The notes under the pieces were generated by a model. It searched no databases, was not told the DNA's origin, and saw only the letters and a list, made by a program, of their open reading frames with translations. This document shows positions 1-10,679 of a stretch of DNA of 64,000 nt, piece by piece. A program made the position numbers and the translations under genes. The stretch's first letter is position 1, and every line of letters starts with the position of its first letter. Source of the stretch: Enoplolaimus lenunculus. Its lineage: Eukaryota > Nematoda > Enoplea > Enoplida > Thoracostomopsidae. The stretch is taken from the NCBI GenBank assembly GCA_030248215.1, contig JASANG010003578.1, forward strand, positions 38,310 through 102,309. The letters run 5' to 3'.

Positions 1-572
1 AAGAACAATACGTTTGAACGCGATTCGCAATATACTATCACAAAATTGTATAAGGTCAAAATGCAACAACTGTTCATTTTTCCAGTAACGTAAAAAGTAA
101 AAAATTCTACTGCCAGTATAAGTTGGGACCGATATCAATGTTGGATTTCTTCAGGGACGTACCCACCGAGAGTGGGGCTGGGTGGGCCACGGCGTTCCCA
201 ATCGGAATCACGGCGTTCCCAGTCAGAATCAGTGAGTGTGTCAAAATTTATGTTTCGTACTAAAATTGCATAAGTTTGGCTTCTCGATTAATTCATGTCG
301 TCGTTCAAAGGTAAAGATAAGGGTCATATTTCGCGTCCAGACCAGCATAAAACTAAATTTTGTTGTGATGGTACAAAAATGCGTTTGACTTTAAGCTCAA
401 TGTTTCAGCTTTCGTGCCGAAAATATTTCACATAAAAACGTCCAGATAGACCGAGTGAAGACAAGGGGGGTCAGTGAACGTACCTCAACGCGGCCCTTGA
501 AATTCAATTTCTCGGGACATCACTGGATTTCTTGCAATGCAAACTGTAACTGCCAATAAACATATATCTTAC
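1..572. other. CLASP intron running off the window edge
   Basis: Sequence downstream of the last visible CLASP donor (gtaag at 572-568 on the minus strand). I read it for the next CLASP exon and saw no convincing acceptor followed by CLASP-like sequence. No repeat was recognised either. Confidence 0.5.
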
Positions 573-3500
573 CTCCTTTCGCACTCATAGCACCACGTTT
601 TCCGGCAGGAACTGACGTTGATCGTGATTTACTCGTTGCGCTGGCTGATTTCTGAAATAGTAACAAACAAAAACATAAAAAATTTCACTAAAAATTTTTC
701 ACTGGCCGGAAATGAAATTTGAGGAATGTGTTTTGGATTTAAGGAAGTTACTCCTTTTTCGCTTTATAACGGTGAAAATCGTAGGAAACTACCATAAGAC
801 CCATAATTTTGTTTTGAATTAAAAAACTGCTATTTGGCTAGTGGGAGCGGCAGTCAGCCTAAACGGCCAAATCCACCCATAGTACAGCCCCTAAAATACC
901 ACCGGTTTGAATTTATATACCTAACTTATAAATTCTAAAATACAAATAACATGAGTTAGCATCACCTCTAAGCTTCAAAATAAATAAATTCCTTAAAATA
1001 GAATAAATTGTTAAAAATTTAAAACGATTAGCGCGATGTACATAAAATATCACGTGCACCGAATTTTGCCATACCCACTCCCTGATTGAGGGGTTATTAA
1101 TTAGGCTTAAATATAGAACAAAGCGGAGTCCCGACTCAAGCAACATATTAAATGTATGCCATAATATATGCCAAAACAAATATTAACTGTATATCATTCA
1201 AGGTCAAGTGTCAAGTAAATACCCCCACATCAATTAAGATGGAACTACTCTTTGAGGACAACGTGACACTCATTATTTTAAGTGTGTAGATGGAGAAATG
1301 GCACATTCTTCTTCATCATACACTCTTAAAACTTCGCTTGAACATATAAGCAGGCAAGAAAAGGGAAACAGCACAGCACAATTCCAACAACCCCAATGTT
1401 TAAGAAATAATGATACATGAAAACTCCTAAAGGAAAATTCAACAATTTAAATATATATTAGATAACTTTAAATTTCTAAAAATAGCCGTCGGAAAATGTA
1501 TCTGACTTAAAATTAGAATTTCCTATGTAACATAAAATAGAGAAAGCCGAAAAAAGATGGAAGCAAAACATCTACGTAGAGCTGACTAAAGGCAAACGAC
1601 CAACTAAATGTGAAAATTGTTTTCAATCATATATTAGAAATTGTTTCTCCACTGAAAACAGGCTATAGTATTAAAGCTATTAAATTTGGTTCGAAAGACT
1701 TTTTACAGCAAAGCAAGCATTATCCAGCTACGTAAACTAAACGGTAAGATATTTCAGCAAAACTGTTACAACATCATTTGAGTCTGGCAACTCGAAATTA
1801 GTCCCGTCATAAGTCTCGGTTCCTTACCGAGACCGCGAATTCCTGTCTAAGTAAGTATACACCACGTGCATGTTCCAATAAACATTCAAAGCTCTAAATC
1901 CTTAAAAATATAACCAAATCACATACCAGGTATACTTTCCAGTATTTTTGCAAGAAAACTTAAATCGACTATTGCGTACACCCAAAACAGATCCTTATTT
2001 CAGCTTAGCATAGCACACAAACAAAATAAAAAACTAAAAAATAAACATCACCACACACCCCTTTTCTAGTGTTCTACACCTACCACCAAAGCATTATTAA
2101 CCCGGGCAGTGCGCGTAACAGCCGTTCGCTGTGGCGCTGCAAGCAAGCCACGCGACGCGTTAGTTGAACTAGTCATTGCAGTACTACGCAACATGCCGGC
2201 AGCATTTCTTACATCCACCATTGTATTTGCAGGATGTTGTTGTTGACCCCAAGCAGACTGTTGTGCTGTTGGTTGTGAAAAATGGTTCAGCTTTCCTGGC
2301 GGCGGCGAAGAATCATTTGTGCCCGATGAATGAATACTACTCGGTGCTTTATACGAACCAGACGGGCGTGAGCCTCCAAAGCTTGGTTTGTTCGACCGAC
2401 CTATGATATCGCAAAACATAAATATCAATAAATGAAAGTTGCCTCAAGATCTAGTCCGGTCCAAGCAAACCTTATCGCACAAGTTGCTGACTTGAAAAAT
2501 TGTATGAAAACTACATGAAAGGACAAATTTCAAAACGTAATAATGTTAAATTTATGAAAACCTGGTAATTGTTGTGACAGGTATTCAACAAATAAAACAT
2601 TATTTATTTCAAGTTTCATACTTAAGGAGCCATTCGGCCACTAACCATAAATTTTCAGGTGCCAATTCAAAATTCTGGCGCAAAAGCGAAATTGTACATG
2701 TTTAAAACATGACACATATGATAAATTCAAACTGTTTTGAGACGATACGTAGCCGAGTTGAAATAAAGCTTATACGCACATCAAGACACTGCACCGGCCA
2801 GAACCGTTATTTTTACCTGGCATAGCAGCAGCATTGTCGGTATGGTCAAAGCTCGATCCAACACGACCCGCACATGAACTCTCAGATACTAAACCAGCAG
2901 CTTTAGCATCAGCAAATCGTTCAAATATCGGTCCATATCTAAAATGATGACACGTAAAACATAATCCAACTACTTTAAAATAGTACCAGACCACATCTTC
3001 CTTTTCCTCATAATCTGGTGTGGTTACCAATAAGATACAGCAGCTACAACTTCAGTGAACACGGTATATACAAGTAAACAGTTAACCTTCAAAATCAAAT
3101 CAAAACAGCCGACCCGCATGTGACTACCAATACATACCACAGTCAAATTCCTATTATTTTGCAGTTTTAAACATGTACATCAACGGCCCATTATGTCTGT
3201 ACTTACTTCGCATCAGATAGTAATTTCCGCTTTATAATATCTTGTTGTAGGCGATCGCCAACGTGTATATACATCTCGACAATGGTATCAACAGCAGTAT
3301 CTCGTACCTAAAATTACGATCACGAGAAATGAATAAAACTTGAAGCTTAATTTATTATTTACAATTTTAGCGTGTTTTTCTCAGTTATTCACTTGTCAGT
3401 GACATAAATGAGTGAACAAAAATCGGGTCCGCACATCATCGCAATGAAAATTAACTTGGGGTTCATGACTGGGTTGCATATCAAGAGACTGCTTTAATAA

Positions 3501-5318
3501 ACAAGTTGAAGACATAGGCAACGTTACAGAAATATAAACTATGAATATATTTCCGCTACTTTAAGGCAAACCTTCAAATCCAATAACATTTACCTGGTTA
3601 TTTGCGTCATTCGCCAACTTGCATATCAACGGTGTCATTTTAACAAGTTGTAAAGAACCAGTACCGTAGCTAAAACCAGAGTTATACAAACTTGATTCGT
3701 GACTTCATCATGACCTGTAGCATCAGCAGTTTTAGGGAATTTATAACCCAAACCGCAATACTCACTATTCCAACTAGAACTGTTTAACCGGAAGCTGCAC
3801 TCAAGCCTTACGTGTATATCTCTGATAACCATTTACAATCAAATCAACATTGGACATTGTATAATTTTAGCGGCTCATGTAAAGATCCTGTGGGACTGCA
3901 CCAGAGTAAGCTTAAGTTTTAGACTAATTTTTCTGCTTGGCTTAAGCTTAGGCTTACGAATATGTTCATTCTTAGGCTTAGGCCTAAGCTTAGGAATATG
4001 GTTATAATACTGTTCCGCCCCTGTTCTTTACATCGGCCATTTTAGCGAACAGCACTGCAATTCGTTTCATTTATAATACAAGCAATAATTTCTAAATTTA
4101 TTTTTAAGCAATGATGAACAATTACAAACTTCTCGTTTTTCGTCTTCTCCCAACTCTCATCTCATGTATATACACAACAGCTTACTTTCGCAACGCTTGT
4201 TGCAATGTGACCATTGTGCCAACTCTAACGAGCCACTGCTTGTGCGTAAAACCGGACATCAGCTTATCAAATATAATCTGAAAGTAAGTTTTGAAATATT
4301 GCAAAACGATTTTAAAATTCTTTTCAAACTTTAAAAAGTACGTATCCATTGTACGTACGTAACTACTGCGACAGCTACAAATATACTGCGCAAGAAAATG
4401 ATTGCTAATTGGAGCATGCGCCTAATGCAATTTTCAAAAGATTCTATGCAAAGAGCAATCTTATTTTTCACATCCTAACAACCATACACGAAACCTAATT
4501 TACCACCCTGTTCGGTAATTCTTCGTTCCTAATAGAACATTTCATTGTGCCACCGAAAACACTACAAGGTGTGGATAACATGTGTTAATTTTCAAAACTG
4601 TCATGCGTTAACCCTAAACTAACGAAAAATTGCGTTGTGTTAACGCAACCTTATAGTCTTTTCGGTGGCAAAATGAAATTTTTTATTGCGAACGATGAAT
4701 AGCACTGTTCCCATTCAAGTAACAAAAAACTGCTTACCTGAGGACTTGCGCCAGGACTGCCCATAAGCTTGACCACTAACGCTTGAGCTTCGAGACGAAC
4801 TTGTTCTCGTGTATCGCCAAAGCGTTCCATTACAGTCGGAGTTGCGTCCACCAGAAACGATACAGCAGACTCGCCAAGGGCGTCAATCGACGCAGATAAA
4901 ATCTCAAGCGCAAGCAGCGCTACCTACAAAGAACGCATAAATAAAATAAACACAAGATTATATATACGTATATATATATATTATAATGTATTAATATAAA
5001 TATTTTTTAACACCTCAAACAACTTTCGTTAACGCCCAAAACCATATGTAGTGTAGTGCTGTATACACATATGCGCAACTGACAAGGAATTGTAACAAAA
5101 AACGTTGATCATTATGTCGGTGACATTTTGAATGAAAACCCAACCTTAAAATTTGTCCCTGATAACCACTGACACATGATGTCAGTGAGCTGCGTGAGAA
5201 GATTAACATCGGCTTCCAATTCGCCACTGTTAATTGCATTGAGAATCTTTTGTCCATGTTCAAGTCTAGTTCTCGGATCCGGTTTGTTTTGACTTAACAA
5301 CTCGGCTATTACAGACAT
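573..5318 (-). CDS. CLASP: CLASP microtubule plus-end protein, N-terminal part (partial)
   Basis: CLASP proteins bind microtubule plus ends and promote rescue and stabilisation at the cell cortex and kinetochores. Eight coding exons read on the minus strand: 5318-5145, 4923-4738, 4277-4186, 3669-3594, 3307-3207, 2938-2817, 2400-2084 and 651-573, all GT-AG with matching phases, giving 382 residues. Residues 1-225 resemble the first TOG domain of human CLASP1 recalled from memory (ERFGDTREQVRLEAQAL against DRLGDAKDSVREQDQTL; VRDTAVDTIVEMYIHVGDR against VRDAAINSLVEIYRHVGER). Residues 230-382 are Ser/Arg/Gln-rich, like the CLASP linker. The start ATG at 5318 has an in-frame TAA 18 bases upstream. 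The gene runs off the left edge: the last exon ends in phase 1 and I found no further exon in 1-572. Introns 2 and 3 hold MITEs; the 1.4-kb intron at 652-2083 holds nothing I recognise. No SxIP EB1-binding motif lies in the visible part. Confidence 0.93.
3872..4038. mobile_element. MITE with GGCnnATGTAAAGA ends in CLASP intron 3
   Basis: About 167 bp with inverted ends: left GGCTCATGTAAAGATC, right ending CTTTACATCGGCC. It is flanked by direct copies of ATTTTAGC(G) at 3864 and 4039, an 8- or 9-bp target duplication. The interior is built of CTTAGG/CTTAAG motifs. A relative sits at 44220-44366, and fragments at 39345-39425, 45910-46010 and 62590-62985. The TSD length would fit a hAT or Mutator-like element; the superfamily is not decided. 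Confidence 0.75.
4535..4690. mobile_element. MITE with GCCACCGAAAA inverted ends in CLASP intron 2
   Basis: The left end reads ATTTCATTGTGCCACCGAAAA and the right end is its near-perfect inverse (TTTTCGGTGGCAAAATGAAAT), continuing inward as ACTAcAAGG on both sides. The interior has further GTTAACGC inverted motifs. It lies about 50 bp from the donor of CLASP exon 2. No clear target duplication was seen. Confidence 0.65.
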
Positions 5319-6127
5319 GCTACACCATATAAACGTTTAAATGAGTCAAAATAAAAACAGCTCCGCATATGCCTGCAAAACACAAAAATTTATAAGCATA
5401 TGCATGTTGATAACAAAACTACGATCAACCAAATATCAATTTATCCGTCGAAGCATTTAGTTCTGCGTTATAATTGCAATTTTAAACGTGACAATTGTAC
5501 TTAATTTCAGCGACAGTGATGCATATGCAATATATACCTTCATATACAGCAGTATTAAAAACACGGAAAAACTAAGATACGTGTAATGTTGAGGTTTTTA
5601 AGACATAGAAACCTAAAAACTTCAACGTTGATTGTGAGTCGGCTTGACTCAGTGGTACCGCGATGGACCGAGATATGTATCAGCGATGAGTAAAGGGAAC
5701 AAAATCTCACAAAAACCCCTTTTGTTTGAAGCCACAAGCACTCAGAATTAAAAACCATCGTACATTAAACTACCCAAATTATCACAATTACAACGCAATA
5801 CTAAGCCCTCCCGGACCCCGATACATAACTTTAAATATATATTATGTTTCGTTCAAGAGAACCATGCAGCGTAGTTTCAGAAATACAAATAACAAGCAGT
5901 GGTACAGGTTTACGTATTTTAAAATCATTCTAAAAAATATTCCACGTGAGGCTACCAAAACAATTATCTCACCAGTGTAAAAGAATACCATTTCGCTTGA
6001 ACTCGGGAACCACTGCTAAGACTTTAAAGGATGAAACCAGATATCAAAAATACAGGATACGGAGTCCGATACTTGACAAATGCTTAACTTCTAAATTAAC
6101 CATATAGAGCCCTTCACGAAAATTTTG
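5319..6127. other. CLASP 5' flank, no gene seen
   Basis: AT-rich sequence upstream of the CLASP start codon. It should contain the CLASP promoter and 5' UTR, but I see no distinctive promoter motif. Short open frames on both strands show no family resemblance. Confidence 0.4.
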
Positions 6128-6203
6128 CTGTGGGTGCGGTGGTACTCGAGCCCACGACGTATGGATTACCGGCAGGCTGCTCTAAGCACTGAGCTACGCT
6201 GCC
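6128..6203 (-). repeat. tRNA-derived SINE head
   Basis: On the minus strand this reads like a tRNA: an A-box-like TAGCTCAGTGCTTAGAGC and a B-box-like GGGCTCGAGTACC at tRNA spacing. The 5' GGCAGCG does not pair with the 3' end, so it cannot form a normal acceptor stem. It is best seen as a pol III SINE promoter or a decayed tRNA pseudogene. Confidence 0.6.
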
Positions 6204-6412
6204 ATGCATACTTTTCGCTGCAATGGCTCTATGTAACGTTGTGAGTATACGATGGATTCGGAGAAGTTTGGATTCGCGGTCCGGGGCGACTGCCTAAAGA
6301 AGGGGGGATGTGAGTATAAGCGGCTTGTGTATGTGCAGAGTGTGTAATGTTAAGACATATACATACTCGTGCACATATAATACCACCAGAGGAAATAATG
6401 ATATCGGCCGCG

Positions 6413-6540
6413 TGGAGTAATGGGTAGCGCACCTGACTCGCGAGCGGGAGGTCCGAGGTTCGATTTCCGGCGTGGCCATATCTTTCGGAGAAATTGCGGG
6501 GAAAACCAATTATATTCGCCATATCTTTCGGAGAAAGGTC
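6413..6540 (+). repeat. tRNA-like repeat, family 2, copy A
   Basis: Begins GGCCGCGTGGAGTAATGGGTAGC and reaches a B-box-like GAGGTTCGATTTCC and CGTGGCCA, which pairs with the 5' end. The T stem is mispaired, so a working tRNA is doubtful. It is followed by two copies of CATATCTTTCGGAGAAA about 50 bp apart. A second copy lies at 7155-7290, so the two bracket the family-1 dimer. Confidence 0.65.
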
Positions 6541-7153
6541 GGTAAGCATGTGAGACATGCTTGCCCGTTATGTGCACATGCAATATAGTGCAGTGCACTG
6601 TATGGTATGCTAGCTGGCAGCATACGGTCGACACATAGTCGACGAAAAATGCAGTTTGAGGCGGGCTACGTGGCGCAGTGGCAGAGTGCTCGCTTAAGGA
6701 TCCATAGGCTGAAAGTTCGATCCCCGCTCTAGCCCGCTTTTCCAGCTGCTTAGTTAAAAGGTCTGATGTCCCTCAGTTCCTACCTAGACCGACATGGGGG
6801 CTACGCCGTGAGCGCAATGGTAAACTGCCGCGCTATGAACACGGTATCCAGTCGAAAATAAGATGGACGGTCAAGGGACGACCTTGTTGAAAATAAGGGC
6901 ATGTAAGCATGTGAGACATGCTTGCCCGTTATGTGCACATGCAATATAGTGCAGTGCACTGTATGGTATGCTAGCTGGCAGCATACGGTCGACACATAGT
7001 CGACGAAAAATGCAGTTTGAGGCGGGCTACGTGGCGCAGTGGTAGAGTGCTCGCTTAAGGATCCATAGGCTGAGAGTTCGATCCCCGCTATAGCCCGCTT
7101 TTCCAGCTGCTTGGTAGAAAGGTCTGATGTCCCTGGTTCCTACCTTGACTGAC
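6541..7153 (+). repeat. Tandem dimer of a ~360-bp tRNA-related SINE (family 1)
   Basis: One partial and one full unit in tandem; the block TAAGCATGTGAGACATGC recurs at 6543 and 6905 (period about 362 bp). Each carries a tRNA-like core (GGGCTACGTGGCGCAGTGG, then AGTTCGATCCCCGC and TAGCCC) that pairs at its ends. The full unit also begins with a second tRNA-like head at 6796 (GGGGGCTACGCCGTGAGCGC). The same dimer occurs in inverse orientation at 56993-57575, and a diverged fragment at 15148-15325. Short open frames here are repeat shadows. Confidence 0.75.
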
Positions 7154-7154
7154 A

Positions 7155-7290
7155 GTCGGCCGCGTGGTGTAATGGGCAGCGCGCTTGACTCGCGAGCGAG
7201 AGGTCCGAGGTTCGATTCCCGGCGTGGCCATATCTTTCGGAGAAATTAAGGGGGAAACCAATTATATTCGCCATATCTTTCGGAGAAAGG
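7155..7290 (+). repeat. tRNA-like repeat, family 2, copy B
   Basis: Near-identical to the copy at 6413-6540 (GGCCGCGTGGTGTAATGGGC, then GAGGTTCGATTCCC and CGTGGCCA), with the same CATATCTTTCGGAGAAA pair after it. The predicted anticodon loop CTCGCGA would give anticodon CGC, but the T stem pairs at only about three of five positions. Confidence 0.65.
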
Positions 7291-8194
7291 GGTCGTCCCA
7301 ACCGTGCAGTTCTGACAAACGTAAGTTTGGTACAAGACAAGTATATGAATACGCCGCGAAACCCTATGAGCTGAAGAACGTCTCTTCCATTTCCCCATCA
7401 ATCCCGCTAAATAATTCTAGTTAAGCAGTACCATATAAAGGAACCCTAGTTCGATGCTTAATAAATGGTTAATGTCTTAACCTTTTTCCGTTTGTACTAT
7501 TGTTATAAACTAGCTATGTATGGAATTAAGTCAGTCACAACGGTATGTGGAAATTTTTATAAAATTTGAACCATCTCATTGCTAGCGTAAAAGCCGAAGG
7601 TTGTATGGTCTAACGTCCACCAATCTTTATGCGCCCTAATGGACCGGCCCTTATAAATAACACTGGCTTTTAATACTGAAGATTAACTTGTTTTACGGTA
7701 GCAAACTTGTCCATATTTCAACACACCTTAAGAAATCTTGGCTGGCACACTTGCCTTGATTTCCCCTTGTTCGGTCATTTAATATTCATAGAATTCAATG
7801 TTTTTGATCAGGATTGCATGGAACCCAAACAGATGTCAAGAATTATTGCAAGTTGTGAGAAACTAAGCGATCCCATGTACCAGGGCTATACCGGATATCC
7901 GCTTTCGTTTCAGTCATAGAAATACCGGAAATTACATTATCTCGTGCTTCAAATAGCTAAAGATCACGTATATATCGTAACTTTTCATTACAAATATGCA
8001 GCAATAGTTCGATGTGAAACAAAAATTAGAAATTCATCCAGTATCTTAAAAATATAGGTACATCCGCTATTTTTTCTATTAACCCCTTCTCAGCGCAGTG
8101 TATATACGTTAAATAGTACATATCGCACCGTGTTTAACAATTTCAACACGTATACATAGTACTAAATCACCACAAGACGTGTGAGCCCCCTCGG
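7291..8194. other. Intergenic, nothing recognised
   Basis: AT-rich sequence without convincing exons, inverted repeats or RNA genes. Open frames are below 80 codons and lack splice-site support. Confidence 0.4.
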
Positions 8195-8290
8195 GCTCGA
8201 GCGTCAAACTCCTATAGCTGAGTGGTGATGGTATACGCCTCCCACTCCAGTCACTGGAGTTCGAAGCCTAGCATAAAAGTAGGTCTCAGG
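8195..8290 (+). repeat. tRNA-like SINE remnant
   Basis: Contains an A-box-like TATAGCTGAGTGGTGATGG and a B-box-like GGAGTTCGAAGCCT at tRNA spacing, but no pairing acceptor stem. Probably a SINE head or tRNA pseudogene. Confidence 0.5.
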
Positions 8291-8344
8291 GGAAATAGAA
8301 AATATTCAGGGTGAGAAAGGTTAAACTTTTTAGAAAGCCCATTG

Positions 8345-8480
8345 AATATTTGCGCGCACTTCTAGTTGTGTTGGCAGAAAAATCAAACATCTTTGAAAGT
8401 GTCATACTATATTCGTTTTCCGTTTCCGTTATTTTTATCGCAATTCGTTCTTCTTTCCGTTTATTTTTGCAATCCGTTTA
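8345..8480 (+). repeat. Dispersed repeat with a GTGAATATTTGCAC-like core
   Basis: Reads TTGAATATTTGCGCGC, then GTTGTGTTGGCAGAAAAA and a T-rich stretch. It matches 58540-58690 closely and 46340-46460 more loosely, all on the same strand. Three copies in one window make this a dispersed family; type unknown. Confidence 0.55.
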
Positions 8481-8760
8481 ATACTTCCTGGCTTGGCTTC
8501 AGTTCATTAAGGTTAATTTTCTCAAACAGTCTTCAAGTTACCATTCGGGTCATAACCTCCGGCTCATAGCGCTCACGCGGTTTTGAGCTATTTCTGTGGT
8601 AAAGTAAACATTTTAATTTAACGCACTGGTTCGTTTTTATTAATAATAGAAAGAAATGTGTTGCACGAGCAGAATGCAAAGCGGACGGCAAAAATATCGG
8701 CAACAGTATATAGTGATCAAGATACGATATATTAAACGGAACGAATTACTGATCACGTTA

Positions 8761-8990
8761 CACTGTAAATTCCAATGAGTTGATTAATCAACTCAGCTAG
8801 GAAGTCGGTGATTTCTGAATTAATATGAGTAAACATTGAGTCACTCTGAGTTGAGTTAACTCTGGGTGAGTTGGTTAATTAACTCAGCATGAATCGATTC
8901 AACTCAAAATTCTGAGTTCTGATAGTCCTAACTCAGACTGAGTGATTCAACTCATTCTGAGTTAAAATCAACTCACTGAAATTTACATTG
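8761..8990. mobile_element. MITE with CACTGTAAATT ends and TA target duplication
   Basis: 230 bp. The ends are inverted (CACTGTAAATTCCAATGAG against CAATGTAAATTTCAGTGAG) and flanked by TA at 8759 and 8991, as for Tc1/mariner-like elements. The interior consists of many AACTCA/TGAGTT motifs in both orientations, so the whole element could fold on itself. Confidence 0.75.
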
Positions 8991-9367
8991 TAGGTAAAAA
9001 TACTGGAGTCGGAGAACAACAAAACTTTACCGGAGCCGGAGAAGAAGGTGATGGAAATTAGGTAGTTAAAATAATGTTTAATTTAATTTTTGCAAGTAAA
9101 AATGTGTTGATTGTTTGGTTTTACGCGTTTTTTATGTGTTTATAACGCTGAGGAGGCTAAAACTTAGGAATTCGTTCTGTTTGAAAAGTAATATTAGTCC
9201 AAATCTTCACCACCCGCCCTGGTATTTAATATATTGGAGCATATAATGCCGGTTTGCCAATCATAAACCTCCACTGATGATTACAATTAAACTTTAATTT
9301 CTTAAGACTTGAATAACGATTCAGACATTTCTTGAATAAAACATTTTTTGTAGGTTGTACTACATGT

Positions 9368-10197
9368 CAGGGTGCAACGGGAGGTGAAAAATACCGGAGC
9401 CGGAGGTCAACGAAACTTGCCGGAGGTGAGGTTAGCTTTAGGTATGATGGTTAATAGTTAATTTATCCAATATATATCTGCAATATGTTGTTTTATTTTA
9501 CGGTAATTTTCGGCGAAATATCCGAAATTCTTTCCTGAAAATATTGCGACAAAAGTAAAACAAAACGCGTTTACACATAAACTTTGCAAAATTTTACTAC
9601 CGCAATTGCCGGAACCTCCGGTAAAAATTGTACCGAAGCCGGAGGCCGAGTTTCTGCCGGAGCCAGAACTCCGGTTGTAACCTGCTACATGTGTAGCATT
9701 TATATTTATAGATTGGCCCAAACCATACATGACAAAGTTCAATTCTTTATTCTTGTTTTTGCTAGGCAAACTTGATACATGGGGTCTGACTTTTCCCGAA
9801 AATTTTTTGAGTATAATTTTCCTAGTAAATTCAGTCAGGATCTCCTTTTTCTACAATATGGGATTAATACATTTTAAACAGTGTCCAACCAACGGCCTGT
9901 TTCCGGCTCTGGCCGAAAATCGACCTCCGGCTATGGTAGAAATGTCGCCAGAGGTTACAGCAATTTCGGCAGCGAAATTTCGTATTTATTTTTAAAACAT
10001 TTGACTATTTCGCGCATTTCGTTTTAACTTTTGGAACAATTTTGGGAAAAATTGACTAGATTTCATAAAAACTAAGCGTAACACCAACCGATCCAACAAA
10101 CTAAACATGATTTCAACTACCTAAGTTCGCATCACCTCCAACATGGGATATTTTGTGGACCTCCTGCTCAGGTTTTTTCACCTCCGGTTGCACTCTG
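9368..10197. mobile_element. hAT-like non-autonomous element, CAGGGTGCAAC ends
   Basis: Starts CAGGGTGCAACGGGAGGTGAAAAA and ends TTTTTTCACCTCCGGTTGCACTCTG, the inverse with small changes. Subterminal CCGGAGCCGGAGG motifs are typical of the CAGGGTGCAACCGG family found elsewhere in this window. The flanking 8-mers match at only 5 of 8 positions. There is no transposase ORF. Confidence 0.65.
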
Positions 10198-10679
10198 CTT
10201 CAAGAACACTTTTAGAATGAACCAATCGTATTATTCAAAACTGATGACATTTATTCGCTCGCATTATCGACAACAGGAATAATATGTTTATTTTTAAGAA
10301 AACCATACTCGAAACACGTGATTGTGCATGCCTCGAGTATTTGTAATACCATACATTTTAAGACACAATTTGATAAAGGAGCAAACAGCAGAATACAACT
10401 ACAGCGTTACTGTAGTAGCGTAATGTCTCACTTTTTAGATATTTCGTTTACGTTATAGGTATATAACAGCAAAGGGTTTCAAATTTTCCGAGGTGGAAAA
10501 TTTGTATTTAGCAATATAGCGGAGTGATTCCTATTTAAAGATTTGGTTTCCGATTGGTTTGTCGGAAAATCAAAGGTTTAGATTTTGTTCAAAAAACGTG
10601 AAGACTGTAATATTCAATCGTATAGCTTTAATTCCTGTCGCCCAAAACGAACAAAAGTTCTAACAGAACATAAACACAT

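Noticed and set aside
3930-4010. TTAGGC interstitial telomere sequence
   Set aside because: The motifs are irregular, mixed with CTTAAG, occur in both orientations and lie between inverted ends with a target duplication.
6413-7290. Functional tRNA genes
   Set aside because: The tRNA-like segments have A and B boxes and some acceptor pairing, but the T or anticodon stems mispair and they recur inside larger repeats, so they are SINE-like promoters.
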